Shown: one piece after another, positions 21,455 through 34,900 of the stretch
Position numbering within the stretch: the first letter of the stretch is position 1
Layout: each line of letters starts with the position of its first letter
Origin: Paragonimus skrjabini miyazakii
Taxonomy: Eukaryota; Platyhelminthes; Trematoda; Plagiorchiida; Troglotrematidae
Direction of reading: 5' to 3'
DNA: 64,000 nucleotides
Assembly (NCBI GenBank): GCA_014338405.1
Contig: JTDE01001061.1
Span: 48,536 to 112,535 of the forward strand
The notes under the pieces: generated by a model
The model's input: the letters and a program-made list of their open reading frames with translations, nothing else
Told to the model about the DNA's origin: nothing
Database searches by the model: none
Made by a program: the position numbers and the translations under genes

Positions 21455-24400
21455 CCGGAATTTCTACAAAAGGATCATTTCACTAATAGGAAATTAGTCG
21501 CGCTACTTACAATCAACGTTACACGGGTGATTCGTCAAAAATAATTTGTATATGGTTTGAGTCTTGTGAACCGATCGATTAGGCCAATTCTCATCAAAAT
21601 ATAAAAAGTATGGAAACAGCTTATTGTTTTCCGGTAGAAAGAATTGTTTTAAAATTGACCCCGATAAAATCCAGAAGCTACCTAGACGGCCATTTAACGT
21701 TGATCTCTCAAACACGACGTATGAAACCTAAATGATCTCAGTGTTAGAAAATTTCAGTCACCTAATAGGTATCGATATCATGCAGGAAAGTATATACGAA
21801 TGTGTGTTCAGTATGCTATCATAAATTGATGACATGAGATAGGTTTTCGACCTTGGTTATTTTGAGCAGAAAATCAAACGATGATGTTTCAACATTCTTT
21901 CACAGCATGAGTTGAATTAGAAAAATGATCATGTGCGTTTAATTGAAATTTGTTGTGAACTAGGACTTATGTTTAAGGTTTTAGGATAATGTTGGAAGAA
22001 CCAAGTGTTCCCAATTGTTTTTTGGAGTCGAAAAAAACTCTGTAAAATGAACAGACAACAACACTGCTTAAGATGTTCATAACACATTTAAAAATTGCGC
22101 GTTTATCGAATTCAAGGATTTTACACAACGCCATTTGAAAGTACCCATAAAACTAAATACTCTAGCAAGAATATTTTCGAAGTGTTGGACAGCAGAAAAA
22201 GGATTTCATGCTCACAATGTGTTACTAATAGATATCGGCTAAAATATCACTGAATTAGTGCTCAAGAGACAAATCTTTTAGCGTTTAGATTTATTTGTTC
22301 CGACCTTGAGAAATTAATCCAGAGTGAGAAAGTTGAAGTGTCGTCTTCCAGAACAATTATTGAATGACAATGGCAATAATAAAGTAGACAAAGGTTTATT
22401 GTGTCCAATAAATATTTGTTTTGTTTTGCTTCCATATGTATCCACAAACCAATCTGGTCTACAGGCGATCGGAGGTGGTCTTCATCGAAATATATATCTT
22501 TGGTTTTGGAACAGTGGAAACTTGGAACAGTTTCTGACGGAAAATAAACAGATTTGTAAAAAGCCTGAGTTGAACTGATTGATGGTCATCAAAAGATTCA
22601 GGTATACAAGACAGAGCGACCGACGCTTATTACGTACTACGTTTTTTGATAGCAGACATGCATTTCTATCAGAAGCATCCAAAGCATGTTGCAACAGAAT
22701 TGCGGCTCACATTGTTTAGGTCTAAAACATACAATTTCTTTCAATCACGTACAAATTCAGTGTGGTTTAAAGTAAACTTAGACTCACTTATCACAAACAG
22801 CTCAGAGTAAAAGGGTTTATGTCAGTCAGACATTACTTAGAATTGGTTGACGTTTTCACATTCTCATAGTTCTTTCAACCGGTTTCTTTGAAAATACAGA
22901 CAGAGGTGCGCATCAGTGATGAGAGCACTGAAAGTAGTAAAACCCGAGTATGGTGTTTCTCTTTGAACAGAACTGCCTAAAAACTTTATCAGGATGTATA
23001 GTCTGAAGTCAATTGTGGGTGAGGGTTAGCCTGTTTCAGCCAAAGTCCCCTACTACTTATTAAAGGAGGTTTAATCCTGACGACTTCCAGAGATTTGGAT
23101 GCGACAAACATGGTATTAGAAGGTGGTGATGTAAGCCATTGCTTAGTGATCGGCCATGATGCTAGTTCTATGTCTGGCTAGGAAAAACAAAAAACTGATA
23201 ATAGGTGATTAAGAACAACATTCCAATTACTGTATCACTACAACAAAAGGGTTTTTGTTGCGAACTTTTTTGTCCTATAGGGTAAAGCGATGCATCCTAC
23301 AGCCGAACAATACTCTGATACACGCACATACTGATGGTCATCAATTAACAATTAGTATAGATGCTTTGCGGACTACTTACGTTCAACTGGTCAGTTTGCT
23401 ATCTTGATCCCAAAAATTCCCGAACACTTCTGGAGCGTGCGTACTCGGAACTTATACAAAGATTCCAAGATAAACAGCCTCACAGTTCAACCGTAAGTTG
23501 CTTTAAGATGAGAACCGTGTAATGAGAGAAAGAACCAGACAGCTGTAAAGAACTTTTTTACAGAACAGTGGTAAAAACTCTGGTCAATAGCTGCTTTCAG
23601 AGGAAAGTTTTTTCATTGTATAGTTGTAACCTTCTCGCGACTTTGCTGATTTTCCTTCAAAATTTTTTTCTTGTTCTAGTTAGAATGTCAAGAAGCAACA
23701 CCCCATTTAGAAATTAGATGTGCCGGAATCAAACAGGGCAGAAAATCATACGAAATTACCAGATAATCCTGTGATTTTGTCTCGCCATTTGTATCCTTTA
23801 CATAAGCGACTTACGAGCGCATTTATTTCCCATAATTTAGGGGTCCTGTGGATATCGATGAACAAATGGAAAGACATAAAGATGGATGGTAACAAATTCA
23901 TGTTTATATCTAAATCGACAGTTAAATATACAAAGTTGTATTTCATAACATTCAGCTTACGAAAATGCGTTCAGAAAGATAAAAAGTTGAATCAAAACTG
24001 TTAGACTGCAGTTTAATGAAGTCAGCCACTAAAAACGACCGCAATGTCAACCGGGATCTTCAATTCACAGTGACCTTTACCTTAAAGAACTTGTGAAAAT
24101 CAAGAAAGCTAACATAGATGAACTATATATAAGTTTGGAGATGAACAAAGGAGCTATAAAATCCAAGTATTAAACAAGGTGTACAGAAAATAACTGAAGT
24201 AGCCAGACGTACGAGAGTAGTTTATTTGATTCAGTTAAATGCTCAGAACCCATCACAACTTGGGTCAACAAAATCCAGATAAGTGACACAAAATTTATTA
24301 TTGACACGAAAAAAGTAAATAATCGGCAGAAATGTAGTTTTATTCTTTACGTCTGGGAGTGTGAAAAGAATACACAGATATATCCGAAAAAGTTGGGCAA

Positions 24401-27400
24401 AATGACATTGGGACGGGTTGATATTATTTTTCAGAGGGACCGTTCACTAAGAAGGACTAAAAATCGTAGAATGTATGATGTCCAGAACCACATCGGCTAC
24501 AACGTTGAGTACGGTAGTGATACGATGCTCAACTAATTACCAGCTTAAGTAGTTACTTTGACAATCTAATTAAAAGCGTCCATCAAAACGTTGGATCAGG
24601 ATATAGAATAATGTGTGATCTAAATTTTTGGGATTCACGTGCAGTAGAAACTTTTTAAAAATAAACGGTTTAAGATGATAATGGTAACAATGTAAAATTT
24701 TCTACTGAACCTTCAGAAAACATTTTGTGTTTAGTTCTATCAGTGCAGTCTGATAAATTCAGAGATAAACATTCATGATTTTCCAATTCGTACACAGATG
24801 TATAAATTAAAAAGCTACCATTAAATGAAAATGTTTGTTAGAATAAGTATTTTTGTAATAAAACAATATAGTTAAAGTCAGTTCAATGCAGCACATTTGG
24901 TCTTTCTTTGCCTGTTTTTATCTGTCACTCCAAATAATTCAAAACGTACACGTAGTTGCAAAAGTAAACAGTAAAACCCAGCTTTTTGTTACTAGTTGGT
25001 AATGTATCACGGTTTCAGCCGGACTCATTAGGAACAGAATTTTATTCAGTTCCCAAACCTGGTGAACAATTTGTTTAAGGTTGACGATGAAATTCACATT
25101 TGTATTCACACGTTTTTACATGCAAACCCCCTAGCTAACTCAATTTTCAAAGAATTCATCAGCAAGCAGATTGTCAAACGTTTTGGCTACAAGTTGGTGA
25201 AAAACTTGTAATTTTGTACTGCAAATGGACATTTCTTAACATTTTGTTGGAGAACTCGCAGAAGGTACAGTGAGGGTCGGCTATTTCTAACTGTTTCCGT
25301 AACGTTGCAAAACAGTCAACAGTGGCTTGTACTTCGAAGTATTCACCAAGAATTTGATAAGTATGTACTCAAGAGTTTTCGCAACACAATAAACAGAGGT
25401 GTCTACGTAGTGAAACTAAAAAGAAAGTTTAATCCAGTTTACAAAAGTCGGCAGACAGTAAAAGATTAGGTCCGATTTTATCACACAGAACTCTCTTCTG
25501 ACTCACAGATTTGTAGATTTGTGTAACAGGAAAAGCGCTGATATCTAATGCGTTCCTGTTGTGATAATGGTCGCTGAAAAAGATGTTGAGATGTTTGTAC
25601 AAATAAGACAGACGTAAGCAAACGTGAATAAATGTAAATGTGACAGAATTAAATACCCCGTGGGTATCTCAACCTCATAAAAACGACATTCTGATTATCA
25701 GTGAAAGAGGTCTGAAAAGAATAGAGAAATATGTAGTGCATGTCGTTCCTCAATTACTGTTTTGGTCGTGGTAGAATTTAAACCCATGAACCTAATCAGT
25801 CATGCTGACAGAATTGAGCACCGCATTCAAATGTTGCAAGAGTTGAAATACGATGAAATTCTACAAGCACAATTGCATACCTGGTCGTGATTTCAGGTTC
25901 TCAAAATGAAGCTGCAAGCGTTCATTTAATCTTAATAGAATGATATTTGCTGTTGAATGCCCTAGGGTACACGGGAATTTTTTAGGGGTGACTGGGTCTT
26001 ATTTTTCAAGTTCCCATCAAGTTAAAGACGGATCAAGTGCTAGAACGTTTTGGTACTCAGTACTCAGAAGACTTCACGTAATGTAATGTTTCCCTCAGAT
26101 ATTGGTAACAAGCCATCCCGTTTGTTTCTATTTGTGGTGTGAACAGGGAAGTAGGAACGGGTTTTCAGAATGAAACGCTCTGCAACTTATCTCTCAGGAT
26201 TATATGCTGTTTTAGTTATGGCTCCACAGTTTCAACAATACCATTTCCGAGTCTCCGTCTCTCTAACGAAAAGACGTTTTACTTGTTATCATCAGTTGTA
26301 GTAACTGGGAAATTCCGGATTACGAACTTGGAAGATTTCGCACTGATGCACAGAGAACTGTCGATTACTTGCTTATGAATTCTACACCTTGTTCTCTCAC
26401 AACTAGCAAGCTTTCGTATTATCAGTGTGGAATAACAATGGTGATTTAGCAGTGCTCAGTGAGCCAATAACAAATCGAACGATGATTCTGGCTGGGTTCA
26501 GTTTTATTTGTCCATTCTATGACAAATCAGAAATTAAAGTACATGGAAAGGTAACGCTGAAATCCGGATTGTGCCATCGCACAATGAGAATACATAGTGG
26601 ACTCTAACCGGCGACCCTGCGACCAACATTTCTTGTCAATTAAAGCTCATAATAATTTAAAATATAGATGGACGAGCTCTTAGACAAGATAAATCTGTTC
26701 TACTTATTGTGATGTCAAGTATCTAACGGCCAATAAGAGGGTTTCTTGAGAAGGTGTTTTACATGGCAAAGAGATACTTTACTCAGACAGTCTAATAAGC
26801 ACAACCCTGAAACATTCGTTCTAAAAGAACCAGGTAAACAGACTGTCTGTCTCATCGCTTTTTTCTAGTTATTCTGATATGAATTCGTCATACATCACTC
26901 ATTTTTATGGTAAAAGATCTTTCCTCGAATTACGTTTTCCGTGCCTTCTGTAAGGGTTTGTTTCACATTTTTACATACACCCTTAAGTAACACGACTTGA
27001 AAATACGAAATCTGTGGGTTTTTTGAGAACTGACGCTATGATCATCTTTCGAATATGAGTTGACGAACTAGTACACCGATTCTCTGCATAACTATGGTGA
27101 GATCTGGAACGGCAACAGCAAAAATTGTTTCAGAATCACTGGCATGTATTCCGTATCAAAAAATTCTCATTATTCTCCAAAGTTTTCTTTGTACAGGACT
27201 GAAAGAAAAACAATCAAATACTTCACCTAAAGCGCAGTATGATTACTGGTAAATCAGGGAAAATGATTGCTGTATTGATGGGCTACCGCTATCCTACAAA
27301 TTCACCTTAGGTCAAATAGTTGTCCAGCAGAGGTACAAAATTGATATGTTTTAACACGAATAGCCAAGGTCGCACTTTGAAAACAGTTCGTTTAAAACTT

Positions 27401-27475
27401 TATAATCTTTTAATCTCAGCCAGACTGCCACCATAATAAACGCCGTTATACAGGAAATTTTTCCCAACATGAAAG
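21455..27475. other. No gene recognised
   Basis: Six kilobases of AT-rich DNA with short frames. A fragment at 23011-23028 (GAAGTCAATTGTGGGTGA) matches the end of the hammerhead SINE family and may be a solo remnant; nothing else could be assigned. Confidence 0.5.
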
Positions 27476-27480
27476 TATCT

Positions 27481-27615
27481 GATGAGTAGTCGGGGATTTG
27501 GTTAAGTTCAAGTTGAACATCACCCACAAATGATTGCAGCTATCGTATTCCCATAGATTTTTCAGTCAGCGACAACTGCGATCAATCGTGGATGACGTTT
27601 AACCTGAAATGAAAT
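27481..27615. mobile_element. Foldback deletion derivative of the hammerhead SINE family (copy D)
   Basis: Left end GATGAGTAGTCGGGGATTTG (27481-27500) through ACATCACCCACAAATGATTG and CATAGATTTTTCAGTC, then directly the inverted end GCGACAACTGCGATCAATCG (27570-27589) and TGGATGACGTTTAACC. The head, ribozyme and centre are gone, leaving a 135-bp inverted-repeat hairpin. It is flanked by TATCT at 27476-27480 and 27616-27620 (TATCTG if one base is shared), a possible short target-site duplication. Confidence 0.7.
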
Positions 27616-27624
27616 TATCTGCTA

Positions 27625-30600
27625 AAGAAATGTTTTCTTCTTATAAAGACATCCATATAAAGAAAACCATCCTGTGAAGAACTGCAATCAACTTCAAACA
27701 TATTTGTTCCTGCTATGTTCAAATATACAAGGTGAACCAGAATTCATTCAGATTTGTGTCACTAGAAACGAATCGACAGACGTAGATATATCACAGTAGC
27801 TGAATGTTCATCTGTTTTCCGAGCTAAGGCTTTCACACTATGGTTAACCTCAACCGGATTCGTAGACAAGAAAAAGCCCAAAACATACTGGGTGTACTTA
27901 CCCATACTTCGATCAAGTTATTACCTTGGATGACACCAGCGTACGTGAGTAATATTTCTATTAATGCAGTAGAAACCACATATAGTATGACGTTGTTAAC
28001 CAGGTTACTTTTGACATGAGCACTCCACACTCGAAGCTGTTTTTGAAGTAAAAGTATGTGTTGACAGACATAACCATATCCGGCACTACAGAAAGTAGTG
28101 TTTTACCCTTATACAGTGATTAAATAATGATGAAGCTTTTCAAGTCACACAACTCGTGAAAGACAAATATCACTTCATGTTTTGTACCACTCAAATGTAT
28201 GTGTACTAAACGTATTTTCGTAATCGGGTATGTGGATTGTTAAAAAAGGATTGGAGATAAGTTGAACAGGCAAAAGAGTTACCACTAACGATTTTCGGAT
28301 TCAGAACATTTATCGAATGAATACTGTTCAGATAAGTAATCTCATGTTATCATTTTTGCGAGAACAATATTTCCTACCAATTAACCGATATGCTGAGTAG
28401 TTTGAATGGTTGTCAAGCAAATAGACTGTTTATACAGTGACCTGACAGGAACTAGAAATTAATGAACCATATGAGTTCAATTACTCATAGGAATGATCGA
28501 CTGCATATGAGCTTATACGCACGCGTGAATGCGTGGTTCAGTGAACCAATTACAAAAGTGCAATCAATGAGTGAGGCCACATACAACCCCAGTTTAAATC
28601 ATGCAAACAGGTTGGAGCATCTGACTACAAATGTAACAATAGCGTGCATACTAAACAGTATGAAAATCATGTAACACTGTCACCTGGAGAGAAGTAGTGA
28701 TCGTTTAATCCCTTATAAAATAAACATGGAATCTGATAAATCTCACATTACATGAGATACAAATTACACCGGTATGATGCTGGGTGTGATTAAGTACATG
28801 CGTACTCAAATAGGCTTTGTAGAAAGTTCGTATGTTACCAGTCTTCTTTGAGATTCGGGTCAAGCCAAATTTGTGGTGTAACGGAAGTCGCGAAGTGAGG
28901 TGTGAGTTGAGCATATTCAGTTGCATATTAGTAGTAGGGAAAGGATAGACACAAGAAGTCGTTTTTCTTGTTCCGTGACTCTTGCTGTAAAAGCGCTCCG
29001 TCGTACACACAAGGATCGCAAGTAGCACTGATATGACGTTAGTCGAAGACAGCCGTCTGGTTATAAGAGTGCTCCTTGTTCCAAGGTATTTTTTTAAACA
29101 CCGTTGTAAAAAGCACAGCACTGCTGCAAAAGTGGTTATGCAACTTTTTCAGCAAATTGTTAATCATTATTTGAGCGTATCTACTCGACAAAAATTTGGC
29201 ACACTGTCCATGAGCATAATGCTTTGAAGTCACACTGGATGTGTGAATCCTCTAGATCAGACGCTCGTAGGATTGACGTCCTAATGAGCAGCAACGTGTG
29301 TTAGTTGATTGTTGCCGGTTCAAATCGCAAACTACCTATCAGCATCAGATGAATCTAAGCAAAAACGAAACTGATCACAGTGCAATATCGGATTGTTAGT
29401 GATCGCCCGGAGAAAATGACATCATTCTTCGGTACAAATAACCTTTTTTACCAGGAGGAATAAACGCTGGTGATTGAAACGTTCGAGCAGAACACTAATG
29501 TATTTCGAGAACTGAAATAACGAACTGTTCAATCTCATCTGGATGGGTTATTCGATTCTGGAATGAGAGCAAAAATAAATGAAAATCCAATTCAAACAAA
29601 TATCCTTACTAAAGATAAGCGTGTACAAAAATAAGATTTTAATCCTCAAATAAATTTAGTAAGCACTTGTCAATCAAACGTGACGTGTGTTCCAAACAGC
29701 AATTCCCGAGATGAGCTGAAGTAGAAGGAGATAGCTGACTAATTTGCGTTGGTACTAGATGTTATTTTCAAACAAAAGTCAAACAAACCAATATCAGGTC
29801 TGTGTTCAACATGCTCGAACGAACGCAAACACAACCGATACTTTGTGTTTTCGACGAGAATATAAGCGGAATATCTGTAACACTGTCCATCAGATGGACA
29901 GTTGTGTCATTAAATTACGCCGAACTTGTTGTGTGATAACTCCCACGTGAAAAGTGAGCCATCTTCGATTTTGTCAGCCATAGTGTGTCACGAAATGCGG
30001 ACCGTATCTAACTAACCGATTCGTACGTTCACGTTTGCCAGTTGAAACGCTATTTTGGACACAGAACCCAGAAAGTGTTGTTTTGTAAGAATATGAATCG
30101 TTAAAATTTGTAACGATTAGTCCCCGACTAGTGGTAAGTGTACTTTACAACGTTATTGCATTAACTCACTTTTAACTAAGACATGCACCCATGAAAATTT
30201 GACAGAACAAGTGCATTTTCAGATAAAAATAAGTAAACACTGAGCATCCTTCTATGTGTGTCCTTAGACAAGGAAAAGTGACCACTTATCCACTTGCGGT
30301 TATGCTAACCTTCCAAAAGTAAACAACGTAATTGGTTGTTATGATGTGTTACAGGGTGATACGGAGCAAGTGTTACAGACCGTTTGACAGGGTGAGAGAT
30401 TTACCTGAATAGATAGCCACGTACACATAAGAATGCACGTAGAGTGATGTCACTTTTGTGTGTTGAAGTGATGGGAAAAGGTCGTGGAAGATGCGACATG
30501 TGGTATATGTCATTTTTGGAAGGTGTTTTTTTGTTTGTTGTATTTACTGACTGAAACATCTGGAACCGAGTAATGACAACATGCTGTGAATTGCCGCATC

Positions 30601-30775
30601 AAACTAGTGTATGATTCAACCTTCAGTTTCTATAGTTGGTTAATTAACATCACATATTGAACTAATCGAAAAATCCTGCTTGAGCACTCAATTCTTGAGT
30701 ATTTTGGTGGATTTTATAAAGGACAGTGAAGTAGATAAGTAACTAAGTCCAAATCTACCAGAAATGAGTTCAACT
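27625..30775. other. No gene recognised
   Basis: AT-rich with short frames. A B-box-like GCCGGTTCAAATCGC near 29315 hints at another eroded tRNA-headed repeat, but no A box or second copy supports it. Confidence 0.5.
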
Positions 30776-30789
30776 CAACGCTCAGTACC

Positions 30790-30860
30790 TTAGCTGGCGC
30801 AGTGCATAACGTGTTTGGGAGTAATGCTTCTCCAGATGGTTGGAATCTAGTTGAAGACCA
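30790..30860 (+). other. tRNA-like head, possible eroded SINE
   Basis: TAGCTGGCGCAGTGCATAAC (30793-30812) has an A box like the 60.7-kb copy (GGCGCAGTG), and GGTTGGAATC (30839-30848) lies at normal B-box distance. No downstream family sequence or ribozyme was recognised. Confidence 0.35.
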
Positions 30861-31619
30861 GAATTTTTACAATCCGGTCTGCTACATAACAGGAGTTTTT
30901 GCCTTCTTAAGAAAGAATTGATTTATGTATTAGACTAACCATGACCTACATAACCCAAGTAGTAATACTTCTTTGCAAAAGTAACGCCGATGAGCACACA
31001 CTCCTGAACATAATGTCTAACTCCGTGATCATAGGTAATTTGATTGAGCTACTTGAAACTGTGCTCGACTGCATACTCATGGAAGTGACCGGTTTTTCAA
31101 TTCTCCACATTTTAAAACTAAAGCAATCCCACAAATCACCCAGCATGTATTACCATTATTTATCCGTCTGTTTCTTCCTGACTGCCAATATGTAAACAAG
31201 CTGTCGATTGCGGTAACCTATTGTTTGACTATGGCTGTGTTCAATGTTGGTATATAAAAATCCATCCTTCTTCCTCGTGAACAGTTTTCATTTCGTGTTG
31301 GTGTGTGTGTGAATATTTGTTTTATGGGCATGAATCGTTCGGCATAGTTCCGCTTCTGAACAACACAGAAGTGGGTAGACCTTACCAGGTAGTCTGCCAA
31401 TCTCTTTAGCAAACCGATAACCCCATGAAATTATGATTTGCAAACGCTTCTGACAAAGTTTGTATTTAGTTGAAGAATATCCGGTGAGATGTTAGACAAA
31501 CGTAAAGCTTTGGGTAGACATTTACAAAATCAAATGTGCCGCAAATGATTACATATGACAAAACAAATCAGGAATGGGGAATGCCCAGTTTTTGCATATT
31601 TTCCGCAAATACTGCTACT

Positions 31620-31921
31620 ACAAACAGTTGATCCCAGTGACCACCAGTGAAGTGGTGGACAGATGTTTCGACTCAGTTGAATCTCAGCAACAACACGCAC
31701 GTCAGCGAATTGAACCCACGACCCACAAATAAACAGTTAACTTTAGTCCAAATACCTATCAACCAGACTAGATTAGACTGGACTAGCATTTGGACTACAA
31801 ATTAATGCTTATTCGCGAGTCGTGGGTTTGATTCCTCTTCGTGCATGATATTGATGAGTATGAATTAACTCGAAACAGCTGTCCACCACTTCAGTGGTGG
31901 TCTTTGGGACCAGTTGTTTGC
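31620..31921. mobile_element. Head-to-head SINE pair forming a 302-bp palindrome (family 2)
   Basis: The segment is an imperfect palindrome centred near 31771 (CCAGACTAGATTAGACTGG). Outer arms are closely matched: CCACTTCACTGGTGGTC (left, reversed) against CCACTTCAGTGGTGGTC (right), inside about 52 bp of terminal similarity. Each arm carries, from centre outward, a tRNA-like part with a B box (GGGTTCAATTC left, GGTTTGATTCC right), then a region with TGATGAG/GCTGAGA and TCGAAAC, then the GTGGTGG hairpin. Comparison with 62075-62235 shows one arm equals one SINE copy, so two copies face each other. Confidence 0.7.
31845..31900 (+). ncRNA. Hammerhead-like core, family 2 (tentative)
   Basis: In the right arm TTGATGAG (31851-31858), then TCGAAAC (31870-31876) and AGCTGTC (31877-31883). 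ACAGCTGTC would form a three-pair stem III with a two-base loop ending in GTC, the same unusual design as in family 1. The left arm reads GCTGAGA, TCAACTGAG, TCGAAAC, ATCTGTC, and the 62.1-kb copy has GACTCAACTAGGTC as stem II. Stem I pairing is poor in the visible copies. The call is inferred from the composite of three copies. Confidence 0.35.
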
Positions 31922-31924
31922 AAA

Positions 31925-34900
31925 TCCATTTCTCAATCTCTTATTGGACCGTGATCGATGCCTGCTTGTTTGTAGGCAAAACACCAGAACCGGTTGATCA
32001 ATTAATTTATCCTTTCAGCGAAAGGAAGCGCAATTATTAAGGATAGTAAAGAAAACCGTTAAAGTCACATTTCAAATATCGCTGATTTTTCAGATAAACA
32101 TAGTTGTTTGTCACAGTCTTCATCTACGGAAGACATGCACAAGTAAATATATCGAGAAATATGTAAAAATGCACATATTTTAGAAATTTTGAAGCGACAG
32201 TGAAAGTGTGCTAGAAATTGCAATCGTTATACAAAAAACCTATTCATTAAATTGAAACTAATTCCGACCAGACTCAATTAATATGATTTTGTCTCATAGT
32301 TTACTGCAACATTTTGTTCATAAGCCGTCGTCATCAAACCTGCACAGCACAATTTTCAAACGGATAAAATACAACAGGTTGTTTGTTTATATGTAATGGC
32401 AGAATTTCGCCATAAGCGCTTCTTCTGATCAAATGAATCTTTTGGAACCGTCGTGGTAGTTCAAGTAGATCAAATGTGAAGAGTTAATTTATGAATTTTC
32501 ATTGCCAATAACACATTCTATGTTCTTTGATATGTCAAGTCACCCAAAGTGAACGTAGCGTTTGATATATTAAGAAAATTGAAGTCTCAACCATCAGTAA
32601 CACAAGATGTTTGTGTGCAATATAAAAACATATGGACTAGAAAATTCAATGTGAAAATGGAACCGCAATCTTCCAAAATTAAGAATGGAAATGCCATAGC
32701 TGCTACCAATTGTGAGTGATGTTCAGTCTATATGAAAACCAAAATCATCTACTATTCATCAATAAAATTAAGAAGACACAAACGAAATGACAGAAATTCA
32801 AATGTGTACACTCAGTTGTTTACTCAGATTTAGAGAATTAGTTTCGGAATTTAATAAAACTCTGTCCATGTAAGAGGTCGCCGAGGAACTGTACACTTGA
32901 GTGCGAGCATGCAGCTTCCTAATTATGGATCCTATTTTAGACTTGGGTGTACATAAGGATATGTTAGAGGCTAGGTGATCATTGTTGCTCTGAGGACGTT
33001 GTTGGCAACATTCTTACATGAGATTCATCAAAAACAGTGATAAAATGTGTACATGAACGGACGACTAATTCGAAGAATCGACTGGACAGCTTCAAAATTT
33101 CGTTCAGAAGATCAAAAAACTATGAGAGTCTAACATAACCAGTAAGAAAATGTGTCTGAGTTAATAAACCTTAGAATGAAGTGACGAGGGAGTAAAAAGT
33201 GCTTTCAAATGAATTCCACTGATAAGGAAGGAATACCGAATATTTTGAGTTTGTGGAGTGTCTCCTAGGATCAAGTCTGTCGCGGATCTTGTAAATATTC
33301 GCTGGCATCTGCTGGGGTTATTCATGATTAAGATTCTACGCTTGAACGTTCGGACATTGTTCGCTTTATAATCACTGGTTAATGACCCGGTCATTTTGCT
33401 TTAAAATGACGAGCTTTGTCTAAAAATAAGGATATTACTGACCAAGGTCTGCTTTGGTTAGACTGAATACAAATGTCACGTTTCCCGTTAATTGCAGTTG
33501 CCAAACCTTATATCAAGGTGACTGATGACTTATGTGATGATCGCGAACAATTTCTAGAATAAAGGTGGCCATAAGCATAGTTTTACCTCATCATTTACTA
33601 CTCTAAGGATAGATAAGTTTAAACGGTTTAAAGATGCAACCTATTAAAAAACAATAGCACTTGAGTGCGTCTGGCGGATTGGAACTAACCTTCAATCAAA
33701 AACGGACATCTGCTCGTAATCCATATATTCACATCATTAAGTCGGTTAAAATTACCGCAGTCTGCAATCTCAGATCAGCCGGGTAGAAAGTAAATCAAAC
33801 TGCTGACGGATTTTTAAACTGAACAGCTATCAGCTATCAGAATTAAGCAGCCTGAGAACTACTTTGGAATAGTTCTATCTTTTGACTAGCTTGAGCATCT
33901 TCAAACAAAATACGTAATATCAAACAGATAACAAAATCAGCAAAAAAATTAGTGTATTATTTTTATAGGGATGATGTTTAATCGTTGAATTTGAAATTGA
34001 ATAGAAAGCATTCAACAACAGAGATGTTTGCAAATTATAATTTTACAATTCGAGAAGAATACGGCAAAACCAAAGATTTGAAGGTTGTTTGATGACAAAT
34101 TGTTCTTTTGGACCGTTCACTATATCGTAGTTATTGTCAGTATAATATATGAAATAGAGAAAATCGGATGCTTTGTGATCAGAAGTGGGCAGGATTGTTT
34201 GTAGAATTGTCTAGTTTTGGTTGCAGTTTGTGATAAATACACGCCAAACCGAGGGACGCAGAGTAATGCAGTCTAACATCAAAATAACTGAGGGCGTTAA
34301 AAGAGAGAGGGAAACTAGGGAAGATTTTAAGCAAAGACAATACGGTTGGATGTTAAGGTTTTGATATAGTTCCGACAAAACGGTATTACCAAAAGGATTG
34401 GGGTACTCAGCAGATTATGAATTTTTGTGTGATGTCTGCTGCAACGGATGTGGAAGTTACATGGGTACTGTTATCTATTAACATATCAGATCTGTATAGA
34501 GCAAAAGTTATATTCATACATCTAGTTGAATTCACCGGTAGTCGCAGTCTTTCAGATTGTACCAGGGTTGTAGCACTTTCAGCAAAGTTATGTTTAACCA
34601 TTGCTATAAAAATAGCAAATCTCAACGGTACCAAATACAGTTTTATTGGCAATGATATTAGTATTACCATGAGATATTTTATATGTAAAGCACAAAATAA
34701 AGAGAAAATTACCGTATCTCTCAGAAACTTTGTAGTTATTAGTTGTACTGAACGAGTTGAGACAGTTCGTTGTTGTATATGAAACAGTTTGTGGTATGTA
34801 GCCTTTGTTTAGTTCAAAACACACATAGACCCGTTTCCTTTCAATACGATTCTGTAATACCATACATAAAGCCTGTGTGGCAAAGATGTTACTCTGATTG

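Noticed and set aside
27479..27500. CTGATGAGTAGTCGGGG at the end of the SINE family, also at 53663
   Set aside because: The heptamer matches the hammerhead core, but no stem II partner or GAAA follows in any copy; it is simply the element's outer end.
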